From: Platerodrilus igneus
Taxonomy: Eukaryota > Arthropoda > Insecta > Coleoptera > Lycidae
Direction: 5' to 3'
NCBI GenBank assembly: GCA_036346225.1
Contig: JARFIW010000453.1
Span: 1,054,001 to 1,118,000 of the forward strand
Length of the DNA stretch: 64,000 bases
The notes beneath the pieces are model-generated. The model was not told the origin of the DNA. It saw nothing but the letters and a program-made list of their open reading frames with translations, and did no database searches. The translations under genes and the position numbers were made by a program. Of the stretch, positions 21,000 through 31,946 are shown one piece after another (within the stretch, counting starts at the first letter, position 1; each line of letters starts with the position of its first letter).

Positions 21000-21110
21000 A
21001 AACCGAGGGTCCTACAACCTATAACGAGCATATATTCACAAAAGGGGTGGGCATGCAACTACGCAACAGTGCGTGGGAGAATAAGGATTCTCTCCAATAA
21101 GAAATTAAAG
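21000..21110 (+). pseudogene. Diverged fragment of the core gene's 3' end within the arm
   Basis: TAAAACCGAGGGTCCTACAA… through GAGAATAAGGATTCTCTCCA matches 19928-20033 of the core gene at roughly 85% by eye, then diverges. The left arm has the inverse at about 17071-17175. The ORF is not preserved, so this is a captured fragment rather than a second gene. Confidence 0.75.
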
Positions 21111-22265
21111 TTTCCATGTACGTAGCACCAGTCATTGGGAAATGGTAGAAATTTAAACCTATAAAGGCGATTATTAATTGTGGTTTGGAAAAATAGTAGT
21201 TTCCGTGGACTAAATAAAATAGCTTAGGCTGATTAATGTATATGGTTACATATTCTCGTACACATCCACAAACATGTGCTTACGTCCGCATACGGGCATG
21301 GCGATGCCGGTAGTTTTTGTTTGACAAATAGTAGGAAAGATACGTTAGATGTTAGTGTGTGGAAGCCCATAGGATCGTTGGATTCAAAAAGAACGGTGCG
21401 GCGGAATGTATGGTGGCCCCGTTAGAATAATCATAAGTGGTTAGTCGATTGTATTAGATGTTTAAATATGCGAAAGTGTAAAAGCCTACATAAGCAAAAT
21501 TTAATTATCAGACAAAAAGTGCTCGATGTGCTATACTTTTAAAGAAAGTATAGAATGGTGGTTTGCAGCGGTTCTAGCAGTAAAAAGGGCGACTGACTTT
21601 CTCAAGCAACTACAAGAATAGCAGTAGCGCAGAGAGGGGTATGCATATATTATTCAGCGCACTGTTACTATAAAATATGTTAGTTTACCGGTAGCTCGAA
21701 CGTGTAATTGATCACGACTTATAGATCCCCCGAAGATTTAAAGATTCTGGGACCATTGTCGTTTGAAAAATATTTGGAAATTATCAGAACGGGAGCGGGT
21801 CGAAGTATAAGTTAGATGGATGATTGACCGAGTTTTTTTATACCTTTTACGAGGGAATCGGAAGTTGACAGACATCGAGCATCTAATTCTCTGTTTGGAC
21901 GATATCGAGTACTTACGGGTTCTAGAAATAATTACGTGCTACCGACCGCTATGCGGAAGATTTGGTTCTAGGAAATGAGCAACCTACGAAAGTACGGAAT
22001 ACTCGGTATTAATGCTAATTGGTTTAGTGGCCGCGTTTGTGTACTCTTCGAGTATCTTCGGCAATCTTCGATTGTTTCCAAAGAAAATATTCAAGCCTGC
22101 CATTTCCTAAAATATGACGTAGAAGTTATTTAAAATTAAATTGCTTTATTAGTAAGTATTCTGTAGACAACAAGTTTGGTATTCCCTTAGTAAAGGTTTA
22201 AAGTGTTTTATTAAGTTTTTGTTTATAGTAGCACTGCATCTTCTACTGCACGACCTGCAGTCAAT

Positions 22266-22511
22266 TTGTGTGCGTGTGCTACCACCCTTTTGGATTTTTT
22301 ATATGCACGCGATGCGATTATTGATCCGTATAACATGGAAGACGTTTCCGATGTTTCTACTAACTGCATTCGCAGCATGGACGATGCGAACCGGGTGCAT
22401 GGATTGGTGCTAAATGTACTGGACGAGCAGCAAGGATTGGCGAAAGATGACGTCATTCAGTTCCCCGCTGAATCCTCAACTTCGTTCGGCCGTCTTTGGA
22501 AAGTCCTATAG
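22266..22511 (+). CDS. Small acidic ORF, right-arm copy
   Basis: 81 residues, aligned with the left-arm ORF at 15267-15461 with a handful of changes, but lacking its TAG stop. It continues …DDVIQFPAESSTSFGRLWKVL. The apparent start is TTG, without an ATG. Unrecognised product. The following zinc-finger copy begins 23 bases downstream because about 95 bp present in the left arm are missing here. Confidence 0.4.
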   Translation: MCACATTLLDFLYARDAIIDPYNMEDVSDVSTNCIRSMDDANRVHGLVLNVLDEQQGLAKDDVIQFPAESSTSFGRLWKVL

Positions 22512-22533
22512 TGCGGTTTTTGTTTTGTACTAA

Positions 22534-22870
22534 AATGGTACCTGCAAATGTTTTTAAATGCGAGCCCTGTCACGTCTACTTTACCAGGAGGAATGCTCTC
22601 AAACGGCACCAGAACAAATGTCGTGGTGTAACATCGTCTACGGTTAAGCTTATACATCCGTCAGCAGCAAAGTATTTAAACTGTGTCTCGCGGTATCGCT
22701 TTTACGAGAATGGACAACTTACAGCGGCACAAGAAAAAACAGCACGGCATGTAAAAGCCGTAAACGTTCAGTTCCGACAGCTGTTAAAGGGTCTTGTACA
22801 AAACAACCACCAATTATGTGTAAAGTATGCGATTTCGAAATGGAAAAGACTAGCTATGCCGCACACTTGA
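22534..22870 (+). pseudogene. Zinc-finger gene, right-arm copy, frameshifted
   Basis: It starts at the same ATG context as the left copy and keeps finger 1 (CEPCHVYF…HQNKC). After YLNCV a small deletion shifts the frame: the second and third fingers are no longer encoded in the open frame, although their DNA remains recognisable. The left-arm copy is thus the better candidate for a working gene. Confidence 0.75.
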
Positions 22871-24140
22871 GAAGCAGTTACCGCTACTAGCGAAGATGGC
22901 GTAGAAATGATTAGCACAGCGTTTAACAACCGTATGGCTAGCTATCGCATAAAAAACGCCAGTGTCGAAGATGGAGTGTCCAAGTTTCTTTGAACACAAA
23001 AAATATGGAAAAGGTGTTCTATTTAGAAATAAATATTAATAAGTGTGAGATGTGAGGAGTTCTAGGTTAAGAATAAAAATTGTCAATGTGTATTTAGAAA
23101 TGTGGTTTACAAAATTTAAACTGTATTAGTAAAAATTGTCTGTAATAAAAAGTTTTAAGAATGGTTTTTTAGATTTTCTTTTAGGTTAGAGCTGCAGGAA
23201 AGTTATAATTTAAAGGGTGTGTGTAAAATGGTAAGGGGTGGTCCACAAAATCAGAAGAATCTAAAACACGTGGGGCAGGTTGGTCTTTGGAAAAGGTGCT
23301 CTATTTAGAAATAAATATTAATAAGTATAAGTCGATGTGAGGAGTTCTAAGTTAAGAATAAAAATTGTGAATATGTATTTAGAAATGTGGTTTACAAAAT
23401 TTAAACTGTATTAGTAAAAATTCTAGACTAATTTGATGTGTCGTATGTCTAAAAATTTATAAGGACAGTTAGAAATCGCTATCAGCAAAAAATCTTAAAA
23501 TGAGGGTAGCTCCCTGGAGTATGATGCTATCTAAAAAATTCCTAGAAATTCGGGTAGCTGAGAAAAATCTAATATTAATTGATACCAAACGAGATAGGTT
23601 TATCTCGAAAGATGCAATGGCTAGTCGAAGAAAACTATTTGTTAGGTTTGTTTATAGAGCAAGGAGCAAAATTTAGAGGTTCGGGACTTTAAAGAGGTAT
23701 AACATTGCAGGGGGTGCTCGTATTTTAAATCCGTTTACAGATTCAAATTCAGCGTATAATTCTAGACTAATTTGATGTATCGCATGGCTAAAAAATTTAT
23801 AAGGATGGTCAGAAATCGCTACCGGTAAAAAATCTTAAAATGAAGGTAGCTCTCTGGGGGGTGATGCTATCTGAAAAATTCCTAGAGATTCGGATAGCTG
23901 AGAAAAATCTAATATTAATTGATACCAAACAATGTACATTTATCTGAGGGGAGCAAGGAGAAAAGCAGGAGGAAATATGTGACGTTAGGAAAAATGATAA
24001 CATCGTTAATGAGTTTTCCCATTAAAAAGCGATTGGTGTTAATGGGTTTTTAATGAAAAAACCCATTAAAAAGCGATTAGCGGCGGCGTTGCGGCGGCAG
24101 CGGCGCTGTTTTCGAAGGACCATCATCCTCTACTTTCCGC

Positions 24141-25057
24141 CACTCCGTAGCAAAATCACTTTGGTAGAAAAAGGACGAACGAACATTTTTAAGTTTATTT
24201 TTCCAAAAAATTCAGAAGGAAGAACTTTTCAAAAAAGTATTACGCAAAAAAATTGAATAGTGGCAAAGGATTAACATTTTCGTTTATGAATGCCAACAAA
24301 AAACTAGTTCTTTAAATTTTTGTACTCGTAAAGTCTACAACTATCTATGTTTGATAACAGCGTATTTCTCACATCAAGTACTTTAGTTGTAAAATCGTGT
24401 ATAAAAAAATTAACTTTAAACTATATTCAGAAGACGTAAATACTTTTCATACATTTCATTAAAAATAATAATTTCAACATTACAGGCAATCTCTTGTTAA
24501 ACGGTATTATAAAAAGATAAATGCAAAAACTTAAGATTTACAAAATATGAATCATTTATAAACATTTTAGTAAATATGTAAGTACATAAAAGGTTTTCCA
24601 GATATGAAATTAAAGCGAAATCTGGTACAGTGTAATATAGAACTCACTTACCAAGATTTGCTGATAACTCAACAAACAAGAATTTTTTACAGACCCAAGG
24701 AGTTGTGAAGATCCATAATTCTTAATATTCAATAAAAATTTAAAACTTTCAGAGAACTATTCATCAAATGTTTCGAATACCTATTCCAGACGGCATACTC
24801 TTATAAAAAGATCCAGATCTACAACGGCGTTTAAACTGCTCTACAATTCCGTAGTTATCAAACCATAAAAATAACATCATCAGTTCCAATACGAAATAAC
24901 TACATAGTAAATTTTTTATACTTCTTTATATTTATATCCCACAGCTAGGCTATGAATTTTAATACTCTGAAATTTACGCATAAAATCCAAATACTTTAAG
25001 GTAACGCTGTAAAGAGTTGTATTAATAAAAGTGTATTAAAATTTGATATTAGTAACG
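24141..25057. other. Intergenic DNA, no gene seen
   Basis: AT-rich flank of the giant element. No ORF with recognisable motifs and no repeats I could pair. Confidence 0.45.
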
Positions 25058-25560
25058 ATTATAAATATTTATGGTTCCGGGTTGGGACCGTGTCATCTTA
25101 TAAACTAAGGTCGACGTTTCGCCCACTTTTGTAAGGGACTTCATCAGGACAAGAAAAGAAAATGAAATATAAATATAAAAAATTATAATAATAAAGATAA
25201 GAATGATAAAATATTAAGTAGACAAGTTAAAGTGTAAAAAGTATGAAACGTTACTTCTGAACTAGCAGACTCGCCAGCAAAGTAACTTTGTCACAAGACA
25301 CCTTTTGGCTTAAATGGGCTGGTGAGTCTGCTAGTTCAGAAGTAACTTTACACTTTCACTTGTCTACTTAATATTTTATCATTCTTATCATTATTGTAAT
25401 TTTTTAAATTTATATTTCATTATACTTATATTTCATTTTTTATATTTATATTTCATTTTCTTTTCTTGTCCTGATGAAGTCCCTTACAAAAGTGGGCAAA
25501 ACGTCGACCTTAGTTTATAAGATCACACGGTCCCAACGCGGAACCATAAATATTTATAAT
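25058..25560. mobile_element. Foldback (palindromic) element with hammerhead-like core
   Basis: Left arm 25058-25279 and right arm 25318-25560 are inverse complements over almost their whole length (ATTATAAATATTTATGG … inverse), with a 38-bp spacer. Both arms contain CCTGATGAAG … GGGCGAAACGTC (intact on the minus strand at 25111-25148; GCAAAAC variant on the plus strand at 25470-25508). That pairs a CUGAUGA box with a GAAAC box across a short stem, as in hammerhead ribozymes of Penelope-like elements. No ORF. The likely identity is a MITE or foldback derived from a retroelement terminus. Confidence 0.7.
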
Positions 25561-25816
25561 GACTCCGGCCGTGAAAGCCTCCCACAATTAGTAACCATTG
25601 TTAAAAAGGATCGAAATAAGGTAGTAGGACATGCTGCCCCAACTAAATTTGCAAACTGATACGTAAATCACCTTTCGCTTTCAACATTCTGAAGCTCTTC
25701 CTAATCCGGTTAATTTGTGACTGATCGAGAATAATCGAGAACAACTATTAAAATTGAATACCTATTAAAATGCTGTAAAGTTAATTTGATATTAAATTAC
25801 CCGAGCACTTACCTAA

Positions 25817-26373
25817 TGTAATAAAAACTCTGCATAAACAGCAGTTCTTTATTTTCAAACTGATTATACGAACCTTCTCGATAACTCGTAGTTACAATGG
25901 TATTTGCTAAAAGCTCTCTCCCAACAATTAATTTCCGAACTAATCACTAATCATCTTCTAAAACTATGATGTTGTCTGCTTAATTACTATCGAAGCACTA
26001 CAATTAACTATCCAGGCACTGATTATTAATTTATATAATCACTAAAATAATTTATAACAACACTAATTTACACTAACAGTAATTATATAACATCTTTCAA
26101 AGCTTTAAACTAGAACATAACGTAATTAAAGCTTCGATCAGAACTGAACTAACCAACGCTCATCACGGCAATTTAGGTTTTATCCAATCATACTAATTAT
26201 TTCGAGAACATACCAGAATATGCAAATAGCATCTCGAATGTACCTATTGTAATCTTTTAAATGCAAAGTCTTGCCCCTGTCAATCAAGAGATCTTGCACC
26301 GCAAGGTCTATCAATCGTCTTTTGTGTACAAATGCTTCGTTTACGTTCCAATGCAAGTATTCTGAGCACTACA
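25817..26373 (-). repeat. 3' LTR of the gypsy remnant
   Basis: 557 bp. It matches 28695-29276, for example ATTACTATCGAAGCACTACAA and GCATCTCGAATGTACCTATT in both, with many substitutions and small indels, so the insertion is old. Confidence 0.85.
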
Positions 26374-27109
26374 CTATAGTCCTCCAAAAGCTGTTCTATC
26401 CCAGAACACTGTGATCGGTCGTTTGAAGTCCCTGTAGCGGTAACGACAGTCGAAACCATTTCTGCAGATTCCGTATCGATAGAAGTAGTATTTAACACTT
26501 TGCACAGCAGGCGCAGCACCATTTGGATTGTAAGCACACACCAAAATCTGGACCCCGGTTTGCTGTAACACTACCTCTGGCATATTTCGTACCAACGTCC
26601 GACCCATCGAGTCGCCTACCGATCTTGGACACACCCAACTTCTTGTCTTCAAATTGGATCATATGACCCTTGAGGTCCACTAGCACCACCTTCCGCAGAT
26701 CCTGGTAATTCGATTTACCAGAAGGCTGTAGCTTAGTCATCAAGTAGTAGATGCTCCGATGTCGGTCCTTTAGCTGTACGGTCTTTCCAACGTCTGGTTA
26801 TTGGCAAAGTTAATCCAGACCATCAAATTTATCTTCAAACACCAGAGCACCCGCAGCTGCCGCTACGCAATGTACCAGGAAGTATTCCGATGGCGCACCA
26901 ATAGATCAGCTTGAATCTCTTACGTGACCCCAAATCTCGCTTTGGCTGTGCCGCCGTACAGACATGAACCAGTCGTATCTCGGTCCACACGTTTGTCCAT
27001 CCTCACGAGCGTAACAGTTTGTTCGTCTCACTGCTTGTCGTTCTTCGGCATTACCGGCGTCACCACTACCGTAGGATTCTAACTGGGTAACGTGCACCAC
27101 TATTGTCTT
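26280..27109 (-). pseudogene. Gypsy remnant, region 3' of integrase
   Basis: Several short minus-strand ORFs (26906-27112 and 26492-26743) in shifting frames probably descend from the integrase C-terminus. I recognise no clear domain. Its last part overlaps the 3' LTR edge. Confidence 0.35.
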
Positions 27110-28215
27110 CATTCGATCGCTTGCGATCTGGATACTTTCCTAACGTAACCCATGGATGTCGTGAATCTTGTGCTTGAGCTTTTCGACGTAGTTCTCGCCC
27201 ACGATGTCATCTCTGGACTTACACCCAAACTGTAGATCACATGGTACACGTATCTCGCGTCCCAGCATTCCACATGCAGGTGTTTGTCCAGTACTCTCAT
27301 GAATCGAAGACCGAAAGACCAATAAGAATGATGTAAATATTGGTTCCAGTCTCTCTGATGTTGGGAGACCACCTTGAAAAGGTACTTACCCAAGGTGTGG
27401 TTAGTGTGGTCTACCATACCACCCGATTACGGGTGCAATGGTGTCTTCGAGTCTTTCGCATCTTCGGCATTCGATATACTTCTTGGAATAATTCTGACTC
27501 AAAATTTCCGTCCTTATCAGTGTATAACACCATAGGAACTCCAAAACGGCAGAACAGTTCTTGTACCAGCACGTTAGCGAGAGTTGTAATTTCTTGGTTT
27601 GGTAATGCATACGCTTAGGTCCACTTCGTAAAATAGTTCATGGCTAGCAAGATGTGTTTTTCTTAATCTTCTTTGGAAATGAAACCACTCATAGTTGTTA
27701 AAATCATCTTTTTTATTATTTTGACAACGATCCTACATAATGGATAGAAACGTAAACAAAGATGATTTTAACAACTACGAGTGGTTTCATACCCAAATAA
27801 AATTAAGAAAAATGCTAAACAAACAAACCACAACAAACATACAGGGAGTATTAACAAGATGTACTTATTCCCGGAGTCGGTCTCGGGAAATGGACCGGCA
27901 ATATCGATTCCGCTCTCTCAAAGGGGCTACCCACGTTGTATTGCCTCAGTGAAGTCTTACGGTTCCTCAATGATGCGCGCGCAAAGCTGATATCTGCGGC
28001 AGCGCTCTTTTACATCGTCCTTGCAGCCTACCCAGTAAAATTTTGTTCAAACTTTCTCCAGAGACTTCTTAACGCCGCAGTGTTCTACATATGTCCCATA
28101 ACTCCCGACACTTGGTTTTTAAGAATCACCACCTAAAGTGTACTCACGGATCCATCTTCATTCTCCAAGGATCTCACAAAGATCCCATCTCTACTTTCAG
28201 GAAATCCCATTGTGT
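27110..28215 (-). pseudogene. Integrase of the gypsy remnant, disrupted
   Basis: Minus-strand reading gives the zinc-binding region (HCGVKKSLEKV…CRRYQLCA, about 28110-28010), then GIDIAGPFPETDSGNKYIL (about 27915-27860), then after a 199-bp insertion LLAMNYFTKWT, and the central block FCRFGVPMVLYTDKDGNFES with the second catalytic Asp (about 27560-27500). The frame then breaks repeatedly. Integrases of this family insert the retroelement cDNA into the genome using a DDE triad; the last catalytic Glu is not identifiable here. Stops and the insertion make it nonfunctional. Confidence 0.75.
27656..27854. mobile_element. 199-bp insertion in integrase with 8-bp target duplication
   Basis: CAAGATGT occurs at 27648-27655 and 27855-27862. 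Removing the insertion plus one copy restores a continuous integrase reading (…GCTAG-CAAGATGT-ACTTATTCC…). Inside is an inverted repeat of about 35 bp: about 27676-27712 pairs with about 27756-27794 (AAACCACTC … GAGTGGTTT). The outer ends do not match each other. An 8-bp duplication suits hAT-like elements, but no hAT terminal repeat is visible. Confidence 0.7.
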
Positions 28216-28644
28216 CTAGTGCGACTTCAGGACGATGCTCAACGGGCTGATGTCCTGCAATGAGGGACGTTCTACTCTGGATTTCCAACTCGGGATGACA
28301 CCTAGGCCTTTGTCATTCTCCTGTTCTATTCGCAATTGTACTCGCTGCCAATCATCGTTGATCACTGTACTCCAACCAACAAGATCATACTTTATCCGCG
28401 CTTTATCCACAGCGGTCTGGTTCCGTTTTTCTGAAAAGCTTACGGCATTTTCCTGTAGTTTTTCTATAATCCCCGTGTTAATTTCTTTTAATTTCGCTGT
28501 CAGGCTTGCAGTGTTTCGGTTCTGTTTCTCATCATTTTTCAGTAAATTGACGACGGTCTGGTTCAGTTTTTCTGTATAACTTTCCTGTGGTTTTACGAAG
28601 TTTTCAGTCAAGCTCTCCGCAGCGCTTGACTTGAACTCCTTCAA
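28216..28644 (-). CDS. Gag-like coiled coil fused to an RNase H-integrase linker
   Basis: 142 residues. The first 85 or so are Lys/Glu/Gln-rich with repeated motifs (KLNQTVVNLL, KLKEINTGIIEKLQENAVSF), consistent with a gag coiled coil. From about residue 90 the sequence changes to IEQENDKGLGVIPSWKSRVE, the linker normally found between RNase H and integrase in gypsy pol. The junction therefore marks a large internal deletion of protease, reverse transcriptase and RNase H. The ORF is open but unlikely to have a normal function. Confidence 0.5.
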   Translation of the reverse strand: MKEFKSSAAESLTENFVKPQESYTEKLNQTVVNLLKNDEKQNRNTASLTAKLKEINTGIIEKLQENAVSFSEKRNQTAVDKARIKYDLVGWSTVINDDWQRVQLRIEQENDKGLGVIPSWKSRVERPSLQDISPLSIVLKSH

Positions 28645-28694
28645 TAATGAAAGAAATCATTAAAAAAATCTTTAATCCCACTACTTGACACCAG

Positions 28695-29276
28695 TGTAGC
28701 GAAATCTCTATTTGCCCAAAAAACAGTTCTATATTTTCAAACTGATTACACAAGCCTTCTCAACAACTCGTAGTTACAATAACATTTGCTAAAAGCTCCC
28801 TCAACAATTTATTTCTGAACTAATCGCTTACAGTTCAAGTATTATCTTCTAAAAATATGTGGCTATCTTCTTAATTACTATCGAAGCACTACAATTAACT
28901 ATCCAAGCACTTATTAACTTATATAATCAGTACTATAATTTATAACAACACTAATTAATATCAAGAGTAATTATATAACATCTTTCAAAACTTTAAGTGG
29001 AACATATCGTAATCAAAGCTTCAATCAGAACAATTAATTAACGCTCATCACGACAATTTATATTTTATCCAATCGTTATTATTATTTCGAGAGCATACCA
29101 GAATATGCAAATAACATCTCGAATGTACCTATTGTAATGTTTTAAATCCAAATACTTGCCGCTGTCAATCAAGAGATCTCGCACGACAGAGTCTATCAAT
29201 TGTCTTTTGTGTACAAACACTTCGTTTACGTTCCAATATAATTATTCTGGTCAAAGACACACCGATCTCTGCTACA
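28695..29276 (-). repeat. 5' LTR of the gypsy remnant
   Basis: 582 bp with TGTAGC…GCTACA ends, flanked on the right by CTAA. On the left is CTGGTGTCAAGTAGTGGG (minus strand), a plausible primer-binding site. Confidence 0.85.
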
Positions 29277-29280
29277 CTAA

Positions 29281-31639
29281 ATACCATAAATGATGCTTCA
29301 AAAAAAGCCAAAACTTAAGGGGTGGGGGATTCGCACACAAGTGGTATAAAGGTCCGGCGCGGGCCTGTCTAGAGATTTGTTTTAACTAAGTACTAATTAA
29401 AGGATTTAATGTCGGTTTTACAAATGTAACAGCGACTTAATATGTCATACCTCGAAATTATTCTTATCACAATATCGCTTTTACAACAACTAGAAAATGG
29501 GTCAACATACTAATTATTACGTTCTAGACACTTAGGCTAATTACGCCATTTTTTATTATTTTAGTGTAACTTAAATTTTAAGCCGTCAAAATCTGCGAGT
29601 TAGTGTGGCAAAAATAACACTAACGTAACATTTTTGAAGTTAGTTTTTTAGATCGTGGTACTATTTTGGTGACTGGGTATTAAAGCACCCAGTAATTTCA
29701 TTTCAAGTATCTGTTACCAGTGAGACGCTGACGCTAATGACCTTTGAAATTTACTTAACCACGAAAACGTAGCAGAAAAAATTCACCCGTCAGCTTACAG
29801 TGGAGGGGTGCGTTCTATGAAAACAAAAGCAATTCTTTTAGAGGTATACAAATGTTGACACTTTCACCTACCTGGAGAGATCTTCGAACTGTCTGTCCAA
29901 TAAAATTTATAGGCTAACCCACCTAGAACCGACCTTTCTCGTTAGACGATAAGTGATCTATAAGATGAGTGAAAAATTATTTCTTATCTTGCCAGGTTGA
30001 TGAAACCCTGTGTACGCTTTTTTTTTCTTCTACTACTTTATACTAAACAAAATAATAAACCTCTACGCTGTTTACTTAACAAATATTAAAACATGAATAT
30101 CTCACAACCAACACAAATTAACCTCTACTCTGATTGGCCAAATTGCGTATATCTAAAAAAGAACGTCTTATATTTGTTCCGGTGTAATTATCCAACAAAT
30201 TGGACTGGTATATGTAAATTTCTACGTATACAATTGTGGTGCTGGTTTCTGTTACACTACACTTTTTTAACCGTGCACCAACATAAAAATCTAGATACTA
30301 ATAAATGTTTGTCACTTGCAACTTTTGTTCGAGTACAAGGTTCAACCATGCTCTTCAGAGCAAGATAAACTTGAGTGTCGGTAATCCATAATCCAACTGA
30401 TGTTGACTGAAAGTATTCGCTACAGAAACACTTTCACAATGTAATGGCAATTTATTTAATTCAGCGAACGCCTTCGCGTTCGGGAGCATTTTTTTACTAG
30501 CAAGCCCGATTTTATAACATTACCGTTAGTGAATTACTGTAAACCGGTCCATCTGTTTGTTGATCGTGCTTGTCACTCGACGGAAGCTAAAAGCGTGTAT
30601 TCAATGAATCTGAATGCATGCGAATGAATTAATTGCTCCAATTGTTTGATGGCGGAATTAATAATCTATATTATTTTAGGAGATTCCCTGATTTCAACTA
30701 TTCACCCGGTTTGTACAATTTGAGCTGAATTTGCGGTTGGCGTCGAGGGTTTTTCAGTAGTACATGGGACTATTATATACTTCCACGATTGTTATTTAAT
30801 ATTGACATCTGAGTCATTGGGCGGGCCCAATTTGTCTTAAATTATATTATTTTAGGGGTTTCTGTGGTTTGAGTAATTTATACTAATTTCGGTTCTCTTC
30901 AATACGTGAGAATGTTTCCACATCCACGTTCGTAAGCTGATTAGTCATAGAAAATATGTTGGTATTTGTTGAATTTAGTACATCTATGGTGAAGTCCCGA
31001 TTTTTAATTATTGGTTGCAAAAGAATGCACTGAGTACTTTTCCTGTTTATTTTGGTATTTTACTTTTATTTTCAAGGGTATTTTCTTATTGAAGTTCCTA
31101 AACTAGCTAAAAATTGATAAATGTCTTTCCTACATACAATTCTAGGCGTATTTAATGCGCGAGCATTACATATAATCTTTTTCTTTCCAAGAAATAGCAT
31201 AGGAATTTTTATTTTTAATAACGTGTTTAAATTCAGATTGTGTTTAATAAAATATTTTTTCTTGCTGAGTATGGTCATCAAAACGATTTCTTTTGTATCG
31301 ATTATATCGATTTACGTGATAAATTTAAATCAATTGCAGAAAGTGAACGTAAACGATAAAATACGACTATAACTTCGAAACTACTGTCACCTCTAATTTA
31401 ATAAATCTTAAATGTCACAAAATCGTATTATGCACAATAATAACATAATAAAGCTTTAGAAAATGCGTGATTGCCATATATGCTGACTTTGTAAGCATTT
31501 CCCTAAACTAAGGAACACTTAAGATATTCTACGGCAAACCAACTTTTACATTAAAGTGGTACTTTAATTTAAGGAATACTTACTAAAGTTTAATTTTAAG
31601 TGGAACCCGCGCAACTGCGTCTTAGTCACTTTCAGTTAG
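29281..31639. other. Intergenic DNA, no gene seen
   Basis: About 2.4 kb with only short motif-free ORFs (for example 30093-30368). I could not pair any LTR or TIR. Confidence 0.45.
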
Positions 31640-31930
31640 TGCACTGCATTTGATTTTTCAATGCTGCTACTGAAGGTACTACATTGGCCTGGAAGGATTT
31701 TTTTAACTGGAAATTTTGAATCTTGCGGAACCCTTGCTATTTCAAGCAAGGTAGAGATCTTTAACGTGCGTGACAACATTCACACACAGGACCTACATTT
31801 TACCTCTCATCGGAAAGAGTGTATTTTTGTGGAAAATGCTCGTCAACATTTTTCATGCGGACCGCGTCGGCAATAGTACACGGGATCTAGGGCGTAGTAG
31901 TCACACGCAAACCACCTTAGTCACAGAACC
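31640..31930 (-). mobile_element. tRNA-derived SINE, minus-strand copy
   Basis: The inverse of the 2006-2301 family. Tail first (GCACTGCATTTGATTTTTCA), then CTTGCTATTTCAAGCAAGGT, ATCTTTAACGTGCGTGACAA, CATTTTACCTCTCATC and the damaged tRNA head at about 31855-31930. A second partial tail copy follows at 31947-31993, so this SINE sits next to, or inside, another member. Confidence 0.75.
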
Positions 31931-31946
31931 GCCCTTTTCAGGTAAT

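Larger units (their letters stand above)
13339..24134. mobile_element. Giant-TIR element with Polinton/Maverick-type ends
   Basis: The element starts AGTAGAGGATGATG and ends with the inverse (…CATCATCCTCTACT). It is bounded by an exact 6-bp direct repeat TTCCGC (13333-13338 and 24135-24140). Polinton/Maverick elements are known for AG…CT ends, long TIRs and 6-bp target duplications. The arms are 13339-17717 and 20477-24134, with a unique core at 17718-20476. The expected Polinton genes (protein-primed DNA polymerase B, integrase, packaging ATPase, protease, capsid) were not seen, and at 10.8 kb it is shorter than typical autonomous Polintons. The arms hold a C2H2 zinc-finger gene and a small ORF; the core holds one long broken gene. 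It could be a non-autonomous Polinton derivative or an integrated virus-like replicon that borrowed Polinton ends. Confidence 0.82.
20477..24134 (-). repeat. Right terminal inverted repeat (3658 bp)
   Basis: The inverse complement of the left arm with deletions, notably about 440 bp (15593-16035 of the left arm) and about 110 bp (left 14540-14640). It carries the broken zinc-finger copy (22534-22870), the longer small ORF (22266-22511) and the diverged core-gene fragment (about 21000-21103). It ends AGTAGAGG-inverse at 24134, followed by TTCCGC. Confidence 0.85.
25817..29276 (-). mobile_element. Ty3/gypsy LTR retrotransposon, internally deleted
   Basis: LTRs at 25817-26373 and 28695-29276 align along their length. 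The element is bounded by a 4-bp target duplication CTAA (25813-25816 and 29277-29280). LTR ends are TGTAG…CTACA on the minus strand. Next to the right-hand (5') LTR is a PBS-like TGGTGTCAAGTAGTGGG (about 28678-28694). The interior, about 2.3 kb, keeps a gag-like coiled-coil start, the RNase H-integrase linker, the integrase zinc finger and part of the integrase core. Reverse transcriptase is missing. It is dead. Confidence 0.85.

Noticed and set aside
13339..24134. Foldback/MULE (FB-NOF-like) or a simple segmental inverted duplication
   Set aside because: Foldback arms are built of short repeats and give 9-bp duplications; here the arms carry genes, ends are AG…CT, and the duplication is 6 bp. 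A plain inverted duplication would not have a target duplication at the outer tips.
25474..25659. Protein-coding ORF beginning in the foldback right arm
   Set aside because: The frame consists of palindrome sequence plus adjacent random DNA.
28235..28579. Plus-strand ORF at 28235-28579
   Set aside because: Antisense shadow of the gag/linker ORF on the minus strand.
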